Of a stretch of 25,419 bases of DNA, positions 1 through 10,196 are shown piece by piece (positions within the stretch are counted from its first letter, which is position 1; every line of letters begins with the position of its first letter). Source of the stretch: Gnetum montanum (lineage: Eukaryota > Streptophyta > Gnetopsida > Gnetales > Gnetaceae); NCBI GenBank assembly GCA_015680685.1, contig MNCI01023457.1, forward strand, positions 504,048-529,466, in the 5' to 3' direction. The position numbers were made by a program, and so were the translations under genes. Below the pieces are notes generated by a model. The model saw only the letters and a list, made by a program, of their open reading frames with translations. It made no database searches and was not told the DNA's origin.

Positions 1-246
1 GATATTAGAGCTAGACAAAATACACTTCATCAACTTTCATGGTAAAAATGTCAATTTATGATTCCTTTCAATGTTGTTCTTGGACACATTGTGAGTAAGA
101 TGGGAATTTCTATGGATTCCAAAAAGATAAGAGTAACTTCAAATCTTTCTCCTCCAAAAAATGTAACAGGGATCCATGCATTTCCTAGTCATGTTAGTTT
201 TTATAAAATCCTTAGTAAAATTGTTATAAAAGAACATGATGTTTAA
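1..246 (+). pseudogene. Reverse transcriptase C-terminal fragment (Athila-like)
   Basis: The translation holds the RT thumb-side segment: a degraded KCQFM (usually W-x-K-C-x-F-M), then VVLGHIVSKMGI and a D-S-K-K-I segment, then a worn version of the F-L-G-H-x-x-F-Y-R-R block (FPSHVSFYKIL). These are standard landmarks between the YxDD/FMDD catalytic loop and RNase H. The catalytic aspartates are left of the window. A TGA/TAA-rich stretch follows at about 243-300, so the fragment is non-functional. Confidence 0.8.
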
Positions 247-299
247 TTGGATTGATAAGTGCCAACAAGAATTTGATTTATTGAATTAGAACTTACTTT

Positions 300-755
300 A
301 ACACTCATCTTTCAAGGATTTGATTGAAGTGTTGATTTCAAGTTAATGATTGATGCCTCTAATTATGTCATAGGAGTGGTTTTCGGTCAGTGAAAGGATA
401 ATATTCCATTTTTTATTTACTATATTTTCAAAACCTTAAATCCAACATTGGTTAGTTATATAATAAAGAAGGAAATTCTTGCTATAGTTTATAGTTTAAA
501 TAAATTTCATCATTATTTAATAGGATTTAGGATAACTAGTTATATTGATCATGCTACAATTAAGTATTTACATAATAAGAATATCGATAGTCCACATATG
601 ATTCATTGGATTTTATTACTAAAAGAATTTGATTCAATGATTAAGGAAAAGAAAGGATCTAAAACTTTTGTAGTTGATCATTTTTCTAGATTAGAGGACA
701 TGAAAGATTTGGAAACTTCTCATCTATTTAATAATGCCTTTCCTAATGAGTAGCT
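300..755 (+). pseudogene. RNase H domain remnant (Athila-like)
   Basis: The RNase H of LTR elements degrades the RNA strand of the cDNA hybrid. Visible landmarks are LMIDASNYVIGVVF (first catalytic Asp in the usual TDAS context), KKEILAIVYSLNKFHHYL (the E-K-E-L-A block, worn), YIDHATIKYL (the TDH-A block), IHWILLLKEFD, and VVDHFSRLE at the end (usually VADHLSRL). An in-frame stop follows the first block near 392. The match to the minus-strand RNase H at 20375-20782 is easy to see by eye, and this copy is far more mutated. Confidence 0.85.
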
Positions 756-979
756 ATTTACATGTTGGGATATGGTTGCTATTCCTAAAGTCCAATATCC
801 ATGGCATGTTGATATTGCTAATTATTTAACAAGTATTTAAGATGCCTAAATCATGAACTAAGGGACAAATACTAATCTTCATCATCAAAGCTTGATTGTT
901 TATTTGGGAAAATCCTTTCATGTACAAAATTTGCAAAGATTAGACAGTGTCTTTTGGAGAAACAACAAGAAGAGGTAAT

Positions 980-1765
980 TACTTTGAATCATCATGGAGT
1001 GTGTGAAGGTCATTTTATAAGTAGGAATACATCCTATAAAATCCTTCCTACAAGATTCTATTATCCTGCCTTGTTCAATGATACCTATGCCTATTGCAAG
1101 AGATGTGATCAATAAGAAAGAATGAAAGGACTCACAAGTTTCCAACGCATGTCTTTATTTCCTATCTTGATGAAGTGTGAGCCCTTTGGTTGTTGGGACA
1201 TTGATTTCATGGATCCTTTTCCTTCAAGTGACTTATGTAAGTATATTCTTTTCTCAATTAATTATGTTACTAAATGGGTTCTTGCTAAAGCAAATAGACA
1301 TGATGATGTCAAGACTATTATTAACTTCTTATGAGAGGATTTAATCCCTTATTCTAACCTTTCTCAAAATTTCATAAGTGATCAAGGTACACATTTAATT
1401 AATAATGTTATGTAGAAATTATTAAGAAAAATGGGTATTACACATTCTATAGCTAAAACCTCTCATTCTCATTCCAATGATCTAAGTGAAAGTATGGATA
1501 AAGATATTAAGCATATTTTGCTAAAAATGGTAGGAGAAAATAGAACATATTGGTAATTTCATTTACCTAATGCCTTGAGGGCTATTCATACATCATACAA
1601 GTCTTCTCTTAACTTTACATCTTATGAATTGGTATGTGGTAAAAAAAAAAATTTCTTCTTCCATTTAAAAGAAATCTTTCAAAACGTAATGCTATTTAGA
1701 GATGAATTTGCATATATGTTTATCTACAATTTTATTTGCATTAAATCAAATAGATGAGGAATGAA
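980..1765 (+). pseudogene. Integrase zinc-binding and catalytic core remnant
   Basis: The HHCC finger reads as NHHGVCEGHF followed by YAYCKRCD at about 988-1115. The catalytic core follows: Asp in DIDFMDPF at 1203-1205, Asp in ISDQGTH at 1380-1382 and Glu in LSESMDKDI at 1488-1490. The last two are 36 codons apart, the D-35-E spacing, and all three codons share one frame. In-frame stops lie between them, for example near 1333 and 1411, so the enzyme is dead although the catalytic triad survives. The trailing SYELVCGK is the usual post-core block (S-P-Y-x-L-V-F-G-K). Confidence 0.87.
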
Positions 1766-1789
1766 TAGATGCTCTAGATAGGCAATGAT

Positions 1790-2105
1790 TATATAAAAAA
1801 TAAATGAAAATGTGTCATGATAAGAGGATTATGAGAAGACTCTTTGTGAAAGGGGATTTATTATTATTGTTCAATATAAAGCTTAAGAATTTTGTTGAGA
1901 AATTAGTGTCAAAATGGAAGGGACCATTTCAAGTTACTAAAGTCTTAGGTGATCATACAATTGATATTTGTAGACCTAGTACTTCTGAGATTTTTTTATG
2001 TTAATGGTCAACATCTAAAATATTATTCTAAATAGGCTCCATCCTATTTTGATGAATTAATTAAATTATCTAATACTAATCCCCTAAAGCTGAGTTTGAT
2101 TTGAT
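1790..2105 (+). pseudogene. Integrase C-terminal GPF module and end of pol
   Basis: A short open stretch reads VKGDLLLLFN, KLVSKWKGPFQVTKVLG, then IFL. After a frame change comes VNGQHLKYY. This is the GPY/F module plus the G-x-x-L-K-H-Y tail that ends integrase in plant Ty3/gypsy elements of the non-chromodomain type. A further in-phase tail with no chromodomain runs to about 2105. The frame change lies in the run of T at about 1990-1997. Confidence 0.8.
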
Positions 2106-3300
2106 AATGGACCTATTTAGGATTAGTCCTTGTAAAATTGTGTAATCTTCATATTTTGTCCCATGACAAGTTTATAATTTTGGTCTTTTTGGTATCTTTT
2201 TTTTTTTCAAGCATTGGGTGACAAGTAAGTGGATTCATACTCTAATATTATTAATGATTATGCATGTTAGTGTTCATTGTTATTATCTATTCATTGATAG
2301 TGTCGATATAATATGCTTCTTATCATATTTAGCTCTTCAATTAGTCATCTTGATGGAAATTCAACTTATATTATGACATGAATTTTGAAGATCTTATTCA
2401 TTTAGTGGTTATTATGAAATATTATTGTTTAAGGTTTAAGTTTAATAAAGTAATGCTTGAATGATGGGGATGCATCTAATGGAGTAATTATTTGTTGACT
2501 TTTTAGTTAGAAAGTGGGTATTTCTTTTGACCAAGTATTGAGCACAGTATTAACTTAGTATGTTATTTCATGATGCACTTAAGGCTTGGGTTCTCCTTAA
2601 TCAGTGACTTAGGATATGAGACATTATGGAATATATGATCATGGCCCATGGAAATTCTCATGGGAAGTAACTTCCATAGGGGCTGAACTGTACCAGAGCA
2701 AAGTTTCTGTTGTTTGCAAACCACACTTTGATAACAGTATAATAAGGAAACTAAAACTATAGCAAGTGTTCTAATCAAAGAATTCCTTTTCAACTTTAAT
2801 CATGTCTAATCATAACCTATGAACTGCATCAAAGGAAAAGTTTCTATTGTTTGTGGGCCATGTCTTTTAGTACTGTAGCAATCATATTAATCATATTTAA
2901 TATTATTTAATCAAATTACATTTATTCTTTTATAGATAATAAGGTTATCCATTGTTCATTGTAACAATTTAAGATGTTGGCATGTTGATGCATGCCAAAA
3001 TTCCATCTACAATAACTACTTTAAGTAGGGAATTCTTCATATGGTAAGAGATGCAATGTCATATAACATGAATAAGATAGGTAATCTATGAGCATGAATG
3101 TCATTTTTGACAATTCCATGTATAATTATCGTTCATTTATGTGAAGACTAATTATGTTAGCTACACAATTCATTGATATTTATGTAGTGTAAACTAGAAA
3201 TGCCTTAGTTATTCTCTAGCCATGTTCTTCTCCATGTCTTTATTATTATTTTCTTTATTTTTCTTAATTTTCTTGGACTTTTATTTACTTTTGTGTCAAA
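2106..3300. other. AT-rich stretch without recognisable gene
   Basis: No coding landmarks were found on either strand. It follows pol of the left element directly, so it is probably the 3' internal region of that element. The only structure noted is a weak duplication listed separately at 2683-2890 and a T-rich run near 2197-2209. Confidence 0.5.
2683..2890 (+). repeat. Weak direct duplication, about 137-bp period
   Basis: The string AAAGTTTCTGTTGTTTGC starting at 2700 recurs as AAAGTTTCTATTGTTTGT at 2837. Both copies are preceded by GAACTG and followed by a similar stretch ending in ACAGTAT / ACTGTAG. The copies are diverged and of unknown origin. Confidence 0.4.
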
Positions 3301-3324
3301 AATTGAGTGTATACTAGCAACTAC

Positions 3325-3725
3325 AACTAGGGTGTGACTTGCAATCCATTAAACTTAGGGATCCTATAAGCCATAATTGTTTGTTAATTGTTCAGGTAGA
3401 TTGAGTACTTACAACAGAGTGCAACTTGCACTACATCATACTATATTATTAGTTTTCTATTTCTTCACCATGTGAGTAGGTGCAACCTATAGTGCATCAT
3501 AACTTGAATTTTTTATTCTTTATTTTTCTCCATGGTGAATGCAACTATGACTCATAGTTTGTCATATTTAGATATTTTCATTTCTATTCTTGAAGTAGTG
3601 TGATTAGGTGTGACTCACAATCTATGAATTATGATTAGTTATAAGTCATTGTACATCACATTTTAAGTTTTAAAAAAGTTATGTTTTCATCATGTTGTAA
3701 CCAATTGCAACTTGCAGTGCATTGT
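3325..3725 (+). repeat. Degenerate repeat cluster around GTGCAACTTGCAGTGCATCATA
   Basis: Six variants of one core recur at about 3332, 3419, 3479, 3537, 3607 and 3703. Examples are GAGTGCAACTTGCACTACAT, AGGTGCAACCTATAGTGCAT and ATTGCAACTTGCAGTGCATT. Spacing is irregular, about 57-95 bp. This could be a worn satellite or an array inside the 3' part of the left element. The consensus was made by eye. Confidence 0.45.
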
Positions 3726-4690
3726 AGCACAAAAAAAATTTATAAAAAATCAACATTTCATTTCATTTTGGCTCACAAATCTGACTCGCATTAGCATGCA
3801 CAAACTTTCCCAAGCATATAGTGATGATTCCCAATTGCTCATAGTGCATGAAGCTCTTGATTTCTTGCATTTGTCAAACATCATGCATAAGATAGACCTT
3901 ATTCTTCAAATTTTCTCCTAGATTTCATTTAAATTAGGTAATTTTTTATAGTAATTACAAGTGCATGCCCTTAATTCTTCTTACTAGGCCTTAGCTATCA
4001 AATATTTTTGCTATTTTTCATGTGGAATTCAAGGGATAAATTTCCATCATTCCCCATATTTTATTGTAGTTTCTTATATTGCAAGTCATTTAGGGTTTTG
4101 TTCCTATTTCAATGCTAATTAAAATCATATTATAATTAAACCATTTCTAGTTTTAAACTAAGATTTTAATGTGAAGCATATGTATACTTTGGGATTATCA
4201 ATAATGTTCTCCATATTTCTTTTATTATCTTAGAAGTTTAATCTTATAGGTTTTATATTTTCATTGGATTGCATTTGTCTTCCATTGTTCAACTATTTAT
4301 AGAGAAACTAATTTACATAGAATCTTATAATGCTTGTATGCATATTGTTCTTAAAACATTATTTGTGTGGCAAGGATTTAAGGAATTATGACTAATATTA
4401 CTTTGTTTAGGATCTTTCTATGAACACTTTTATGCCAATATAGTTTTAAGCAACTTTTCTCATGTTAAAATTCAAATTAGAATGTTGTTATGTGGCAATT
4501 GAAAATGTGGTTGATTGAAACTTAATGATGCAATCCTATGCTCCAAGCTTTAATATTATAACTTATTTTTGTTAGTCTTATCATGGCTCTTACTTTTTGT
4601 TAGATAATTCTTAGCTATGTATGATGCTTTAATTTTAACTACTATTTTTTATATTATTCCTCATTTTATGTATTTTCTTTTTATAATTTT
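3726..4690. other. AT-rich stretch without recognisable gene
   Basis: No protein-family landmarks or clear repeats were seen. The single short open frame at 3712-3921 has no recognisable content and is probably chance. Confidence 0.5.
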
Positions 4691-4730
4691 GATGCTACTT
4701 TGAGAACAAAGTAGAATTAGTTAGAGGTGC
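4690..4730 (+). promoter_or_regulatory. Possible decayed polypurine end of the left Athila-like element
   Basis: CTACTTTG (4695-4702) and CAAAGTAG (4707-4714) form a perfect 8-bp stem around AGAA. A purine-rich TTAGAGGTG follows. From memory, plant Ty3/gypsy elements often have a TTTGAGGACAAA-type sequence shortly before a G-rich PPT and the 3' LTR, and this stretch resembles a worn copy. If so, a 3' LTR would start at about 4730, but its far end was not found. Confidence 0.3.
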
Positions 4731-4899
4731 CAATTTTATTGTATTTGAAATTTATCATTTCACTTTTTAAGATTTTATGCTTTGTATGCACTATAAATTG
4801 CTATAATTTTGACATTATGTTATTTCTATCTACTAATTATTCTTATCAGTACAGTATTCTTATTAGTGCAAGAGAAGTCACTTGCAAGTGCAAGCATCA

Positions 4900-6118
4900 A
4901 TAACAACTATAGTAGATCTAGTTGTCTAATGCTAAGAGTAAGAGGTTGAGTAGCAACACCTTCATCATGAGAATATGGAGTGCTTAGAGTAGGAGTGGAG
5001 GGAGGTGAAGTTTCCTACAATGCTCATGCATGCAACTAGGAACTTCAAGCCTCTAATGGAGCTTGTTAACTCTCTAGGGACTACGTCACAACCTAGAGTT
5101 CATCATGATAGGTGGTGAGGCATACTATGAAGAGGAGGTACTTTAGTTCTACCTAAAGTTCATGAAGATCTAATCTTCTTTATAGGCCTCTAAGTAGGTG
5201 ATACTACCTACACCATCATGAAGCAATTAATTGATTAGTTATCGACATGAGTGTTGGCCCCTTGCACTAGCATTTTGTAATAGCTTCATTAGAGAGAAAA
5301 ATCCAATTAGTTGAGTTTTTTTTTGATGTGCATAGAGATGATACAAGCTGGTCCTATAGAGATCTTTATTATAAAGCAGGGTTCTTACAAGGTCTCTAAT
5401 GACCAACATTCTAGCTAGCTTGCACTTTAACCATGTCATGCCCTTTAGCATGGTCATTTTTAGAGATCTTGAGGGTCTGTGCATTCTCAAATACCCATTC
5501 ATTACCTTATCAATGATGGAAATGGTGATTAGAAATGCTAATGATGTTCATTTCCCATGCATTTTGAAGTACCTTATAGATTTACTGATCAAGGAGATTA
5601 TTATATGAGGAGAGGATTAGTTCCCTAATTTTGGATGCATATTTTATACCTAGTGGTAACTAAGTACCTAGTTCAAGTAGATTTATTGGATCCCAAATCC
5701 TTATGTCCCTAGTAATGGAGACAAGATAGCATGGAGAGCACACTATGAAGTGCAATAGATACCATAGCACCTTAAAGTAATGGTTGACAAGCAGGATTCA
5801 ACTAGTGTGATGACAAAGCTCATAGAGATGAAGAATATCATGCATGCATGTTTTGATAGGATTAAGATAAGGCAATCCAAAGTAGCCTCCAACCTTAAGT
5901 TGCTAGCCAAGCATGCATTTAATTAGCTTAGGGATTGGGGAGATCATTTGCTATAGAGGAGGTAGCAAAAGTACAAGATATTGAGTTTGATATCATGCAA
6001 ATATCCATCCATGATAAGGTTGCTCCATCTAGTATTACAAGCCAAGTGGATGACCAGGTGAGGGAGGTAGACATCATGAGTGTGGATGAGGTAGCACTAT
6101 TTGGTGCTCCATAGTCCC
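4900..6118 (+). pseudogene. Unrecognised decayed coding sequence
   Basis: Several + strand segments translate into coherent, non-repetitive protein-like text separated by stops and frame changes. They are MHATRNFKPLMELVNSLG near 5030, a segment with HRDDTSWSYRDLYYKAGF near 5330-5390, an open stretch at 5399-5605 with FRDLEGLCILKYPFITLSMM, KLIEMKNIMHACFDRIK near 5815-5870, and an open acidic tail from about 5945 ending ...DEVALFGAP and TAG at about 6118. Local GC is higher than the flanks. I do not recognise the family. It could be an extra ORF of a retroelement or a dead host gene. The antisense open frame at 5239-5502 is taken as its shadow. Confidence 0.4.
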
Positions 6119-6400
6119 CTCCTTAAGTATTTTTAGCTCTTATAATATGAGCCCTTCCTTCCTTTATTTTTCCATATCCTCTATCCCTTCTTCAATTTTG
6201 TGTAAGTATGTTATTTTGATGATATGGTATATATAGTTTCCTTTTTTCTACCTTATGCATTTCTCTTTTTTTGTATCATTAATATATGTATATTCTTCTA
6301 CTTTCTTTTATCAATACAATAAAGAGTTAGTTAGGGACTATGTTAGGCCATGAATTAATGCTTATATATTATTAATTTTTGATGATTTTCTATGATTTGA
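6119..6400. other. AT-rich spacer
   Basis: Pyrimidine-rich and AT-rich DNA directly downstream of the decayed reading frame. Nothing recognisable. Confidence 0.5.
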
Positions 6401-6965
6401 AAAGTAGGTGCAAACTCATGTGAGTCATAACCATCGATAGTTGATAGGATTGGGAGCTTTGTTCACACTTTTCAACCATGGAAACTCTCCTAATAAGTTA
6501 GAAAGATAGTAGCAGAGCACCTAAGCATCAAAGGAATGATGTGGAGCTTTTGTAAGTCAACTTGCAAGTTAAACATGCTTGAAACTTGGTTATAATAGAA
6601 ATTGCAAGATGATGGAAGCTATAGTAGCAAACAGTATGTATTCTTCTACTAAATGCAAGGTGATATGAATTGCAATTACCTACAGTGTTAAGGAACAAAT
6701 GATAAACAAAAAGAAGTGACTAGGTAAGACTCATACTAGGTCACAATATATATTTCCAAAAGACTACTTTTATTAGTGCAAGGTCATGTAACCCATAGCC
6801 TATCTAGATTGTTCAAACTCTCAACCATTAGAAATTAAATAGTCAACTATTGAAGACTCATTTGATATGAATACTACTTGCAGTAGTGAGTAATAGTTAC
6901 TTTTTAAATGCTCAATATGGCATAGACAAGGAGCTACAACCTCATGTAGTCTATAATAGGTTACA
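6400..6965 (+). repeat. Degenerate repeat cluster resembling the one at 3325-3725
   Basis: Variants of a TGCAA...CATGTAA...CATAG theme recur at about 6408, 6551, 6601, 6670, 6777, 6886 and 6936, at roughly 50-145 bp intervals. Examples are AGGTGCAAACTCATGTGAGT and AGTGCAAGGTCATGTAACCC. The units are too worn for a firm consensus. Relation to the earlier cluster is suggested by eye only. Confidence 0.3.
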
Positions 6966-7097
6966 ATAGTAAGTTAGAAGTTACTTCAACTATCAAACTA
7001 AAGCCAAATTAACATGGATTAAACTAGAATCAAAGTGATGATAACTAGGCAACCAAGGAGGATCATGAAACATTATCATAGCATAGAAAATTTAGAT

Positions 7098-7136
7098 AGA
7101 GAATTAAGATAGAATTAAGAGAATTAAGAATTAAGA
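7098..7136 (+). repeat. Short tandem repeat of AGAATTAAG
   Basis: AGAATTAAG-type units occur four times in tandem with small spacers, forming a minisatellite-like patch. Nothing suggests a function. Confidence 0.7.
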
Positions 7137-8086
7137 TTTTTTATTCCCAAATTGATAGTGTACTATTGCTTTCATTAATTCAAATGATTTTTTTAGCATT
7201 TGCTTAATTTTGAACACTCTATACACAATTATCATAGCACATCCACTCCACATAACCTATAGTCTCTTATCTGATTGATTTACCACACTCTATTTGCAAG
7301 AATGTAAATAATGAACAACATAGATGAACCATGTTTCTTATGTTACAACTTCATTATTCTATATGAAAGTATCTTCTGATTATGCATTTCCTATTAGTTT
7401 CTATGTTATACTTTCCTTTTTTTATTTTTATTATTTTCCTGAATATTCATATTCCTTTTTAAAATTATTATTAAATTCATGTGTGTCATGTCTTTTCATT
7501 TTTATTTTAACTATGCCCTTCTCTATAACAACCCACTTCTCCTTGAGTTTTTTACATTAATGATTATAATAGTCTTTTTGTGTGTTTGTGTACATGTTTT
7601 GTTGACAACTTATGTGTGTGATTTGTTTAGCCTATGGTGAAAATGGCTAATCGGAACAGTAATAAATTTTTTGACCTGATTTGTATATCTATTATGATTA
7701 AATGTTTAAATTCTTTATGCATAAGAAATATGATTTAAAATACATGCTAGGAATGTTTTAAAATAATAATAATAAATAATATATGGGAAAAAAATATTTT
7801 CTATTCTATTTCAATAGAGATGCTCATAAACAAAAGAAAAAAAAATAGAAGACAATACTCTAAGGTGTGCCTCAAGAGCTAAAACAGGTATGTTGAGATG
7901 CAAAAGAATGCTCATATTGAGGAACTTGTCCTATGAATCAAGTTGGAGGAACCTAACGCATGAATCAGGGATATTATGTGCAAATATAATAGCTCTATAT
8001 TTTATTTTTTTTCTTTTATCTAAATGTGATGCATTGCTCTTTTTAGTTTAAAATAGTAGAGCATAAGTACCCTTTCCATGGCTGTA

Positions 8087-8109
8087 GAAAGGTCATGTGA
8101 TGACCTTTC
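8087..8109. repeat. Perfect 10-bp inverted repeat with 3-nt loop
   Basis: GAAAGGTCAT (8087-8096), loop GTG, ATGACCTTTC (8100-8109). The pairing is perfect, and GC content is higher than in the surrounding DNA. No coding sequence or U-tract suggests a terminator, and the context is gene-free. Confidence 0.75.
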
Positions 8110-8284
8110 AAGGCTCATAAGACGATGGGAAAATTCACATCGCTAATGACCTAAAAAAGAAGGTGCCTTATTTGATTATGTATCCTAAACTACCCTTATC
8201 ATGAATCTATTTTAAAAAAAATTTCCTTGCATCTTATCACAATTTTGAATGATAAAGAGATATATATTATGTTGGAATGTTTTG

Positions 8285-8442
8285 TAATTATCAAGAGGAA
8301 TTGAACTTAAGATCTAGCAAAATTTGAATTCTAAAATATTAAAAATTGTTGATTTAGGAATTAAACCTACAACCTATGAATATACATATTTTATTGATTT
8401 TTTTTATAGTGATCATGAAGAGAATTAAACTCATGACTCATT
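8285..8442 (+). repeat. Three degenerate tandem units of about 62 bp
   Basis: The core GGAATTGAAC / GGAATTAAAC / AGAATTAAAC recurs at about 8297, 8358 and 8421, each followed by a variant of CTTAAGATCTA, CTACAACCTATG or CTCATGACTCAT. Spacing is 61-63 bp. The core resembles the antisense T-arm of a tRNA (GGATTCGAACC), but no full tRNA or box A/B arrangement was seen. Confidence 0.5.
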
Positions 8443-8535
8443 GTTGAAAAAAAAGAGAGAGAAAACTTTAAAAAGAAAGAAAAGAATACAAATAATTCCC
8501 AAGAAGTTAGTTACAAGAAACCATCCATTATTTCA

Positions 8536-8577
8536 TTATCCCTTATCCCTTATCCATTATTCCTTATCCCTTATTTT
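8536..8577 (+). repeat. Heptamer microsatellite (TTATCCC), six units
   Basis: Six consecutive 7-bp steps read TTATCCC, TTATCCC, TTATCCA, TTATTCC, TTATCCC, TTATTTT. The period matches that of plant telomere repeats, but the sequence differs from TTTAGGG/CCCTAAA. Confidence 0.8.
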
Positions 8578-9695
8578 GTTTGATAATGGCCAACAAGGGT
8601 TGATTTTCTCAAACTTCTCTCTTCTTGCTTGCCTAACCACCTTCACAATGCTTGTATGAAATTATCAAGATTGTTGTTATGAGCTTAGATTATTGAAACC
8701 TTTATTTCTTTTGTTAGATCTCTCCACTTGTCCTCCGCACTCTCACACCTAAATGACTTGGATGAGAGTTGTTTTTGTAATGATTCAAAAACACCCATAA
8801 TGATTTGGGGCATTTTTGGCAAAAGATTGCCAACAAGGGGTCAAGGATCCCTAATATGAAGATTGGTACCACCAACAAAAAGTAAAAGTATCCTTGGGCC
8901 CATGGATAATTGTGATTGTTTTAAAATTGTTGAATTCTTGGGTTTTGGTTGGAATTTGGTTGATGGACCCTCCTCCTTTGAATGCATAAATCTTAGATCT
9001 GAATCTTGAATTATAATTTCTTCCCATACCTCCTCAGGTTTGATTCTGATATCTTTCTAGAAGTTAATGGAGTGGGGAAAAACCTAGGATGTTAATTTAT
9101 GGTTGTGATCTATTTATTCTCTGCTATTGAACATATGAATTTCCTAATTAAATGATTAATTGTAAAATGGTTACAAGAGTTAAATTCAAATGATCTTATT
9201 GTGTGTGTTGCTAGAAATTATAAAACATTATTATGTGATTAAAAAAATCTAAAATTATTAATTTATCTTCTTTTGTGATCATTTCTTTGGTTTACAAATG
9301 TGTAAATGATCCTAATTAGATATTTCTTTTTACGTTAAATGAAATTTTTTTTGATTTTTCATCTAATGAATCTTGCATAGATATTTTACTATAGATATTT
9401 CTTTATAAAATTATGTCTTGATTCTTAAAATTAATATTATAAAATTACTAAATTTAGGCATTTTTTATTTTGTTTTAATTTTATAGGTGTTAGTTTGATT
9501 GTTTTACAAAGAAAGCCACTTAGGAATTTTCTCCTTTCAACTAGCTTTCTTTCTAGGGGGGTTTCAAGTGTTAGCTCTTGCCCCCTATGAATGGGTATTA
9601 CATTCTCTATAATGTCCACATAACACAGGCCATAATTACACTTGATTATATTATGTTTAAGTGGTGTTTATTATTTCTACCTATCACAAGATGGT
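8578..9695. other. Gene-poor stretch
   Basis: No gene recognised on either strand. GCCAACAAGGG occurs at about 8588 (one mismatch) and 8829. A GGGGGG...CCCCC inverted pair lies at about 9554-9584. The 60-codon minus-strand frame at 9437-9619 is hydrophilic but has no recognisable motif. Confidence 0.45.
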
Positions 9696-9696
9696 G

Positions 9697-9900
9697 CATC
9701 CATTACAACCTATAGTCATAGCAATTCCTTAACCTCGTAATGCTAACATCAATGTCACAATCCCTAGACCAACCTCTATGCTTGTTGTGACATCATGCAT
9801 CTCTCATGACCTACATTCATTATAATTCCATCATCTCATGATGCTAATGTCAATTTCATAACTCCTAGACCAAGTTGTGATGCTTAGGGACAATGCTAGT
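9697..9900 (+). repeat. Direct duplication, 102-bp period
   Basis: CTCGTAATGCTAACATCAAT at 9733 recurs as CTCATGATGCTAATGTCAAT at 9835. The matching continues into CCTAGACCAA in both copies and backwards into a CCTA-containing stretch and AATTCC. These are two diverged tandem units of unknown origin. Confidence 0.6.
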
Positions 9901-10196
9901 TTAATCCTTACCATCATTTCTAATCTTTCAACTTGTGTTATATTAATGTTAAAACATTTGACACTCTTGAATAATCAGTACCATTTACAACTTGATCAAT
10001 TATTTGAAAACAAAATAGCAAAACATGTAGCTCAACTCATATAGAACTTAGAAATTTTTTGTCATGTATACATACTCTAAGATGTAAAAGTGATGTTGTA
10101 GTTGTCCTAAAAATTATTTCTTACAACTATAGTAGATATTGTAATATGGGATGTATTGATGTTATCATGAAATTTTGGTAGGCATTGTAATAGCAT
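9901..10196. other. AT-rich spacer
   Basis: No gene or repeat recognised. Confidence 0.5.

Larger units (their letters stand above)
1..2105 (+). mobile_element. Decayed Ty3/gypsy (Athila-like) pol remnant, enters from left edge
   Basis: Conceptual translation on + gives, in order, the end of reverse transcriptase, RNase H, the integrase zinc finger, the D-D-35-E core and the GPF-type C-terminal module. This is the usual Ty3/gypsy order. Phrases such as IHWILLLKEFD and SKWKGPFQVTKV resemble the Athila branch of plant Ty3/gypsy. Reading is broken by many stops and by frame changes, and base composition is very AT-rich compared with the younger related element at 16018-25419. The RT catalytic motif, protease and gag would lie left of the window. 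Family assignment comes from remembered motifs, not a search. Confidence 0.85.
6966..8285. other. Gene-poor AT-rich stretch
   Basis: No gene recognised. It contains a short simple repeat at 7098-7136 and a strong hairpin at 8087-8109, both listed separately. The 78-codon open frame at 7324-7560 is hydrophobic and rich in Phe, Tyr and Ser, as expected from chance translation of T-rich DNA. Confidence 0.5.

Noticed and set aside
5239-5502. 87-codon minus-strand frame
   Set aside because: It is antisense to the more coherent + strand segments of the decayed sequence at 4900-6118 and has no recognisable motif.
7324-7560. 78-codon + frame, hydrophobic, could pass as a small membrane protein
   Set aside because: The DNA is T-rich, so Phe, Tyr, Ser and Leu codons are expected by chance. 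No start context, partner gene or motif supports it.
8536-8577. Interstitial telomere repeat
   Set aside because: The period is 7 bp but the unit is TTATCCC, not CCCTAAA/TTTAGGG.
9437-9619. 60-codon minus frame with charged residues
   Set aside because: Short, isolated, no recognised motif, and no neighbouring coding remnants.
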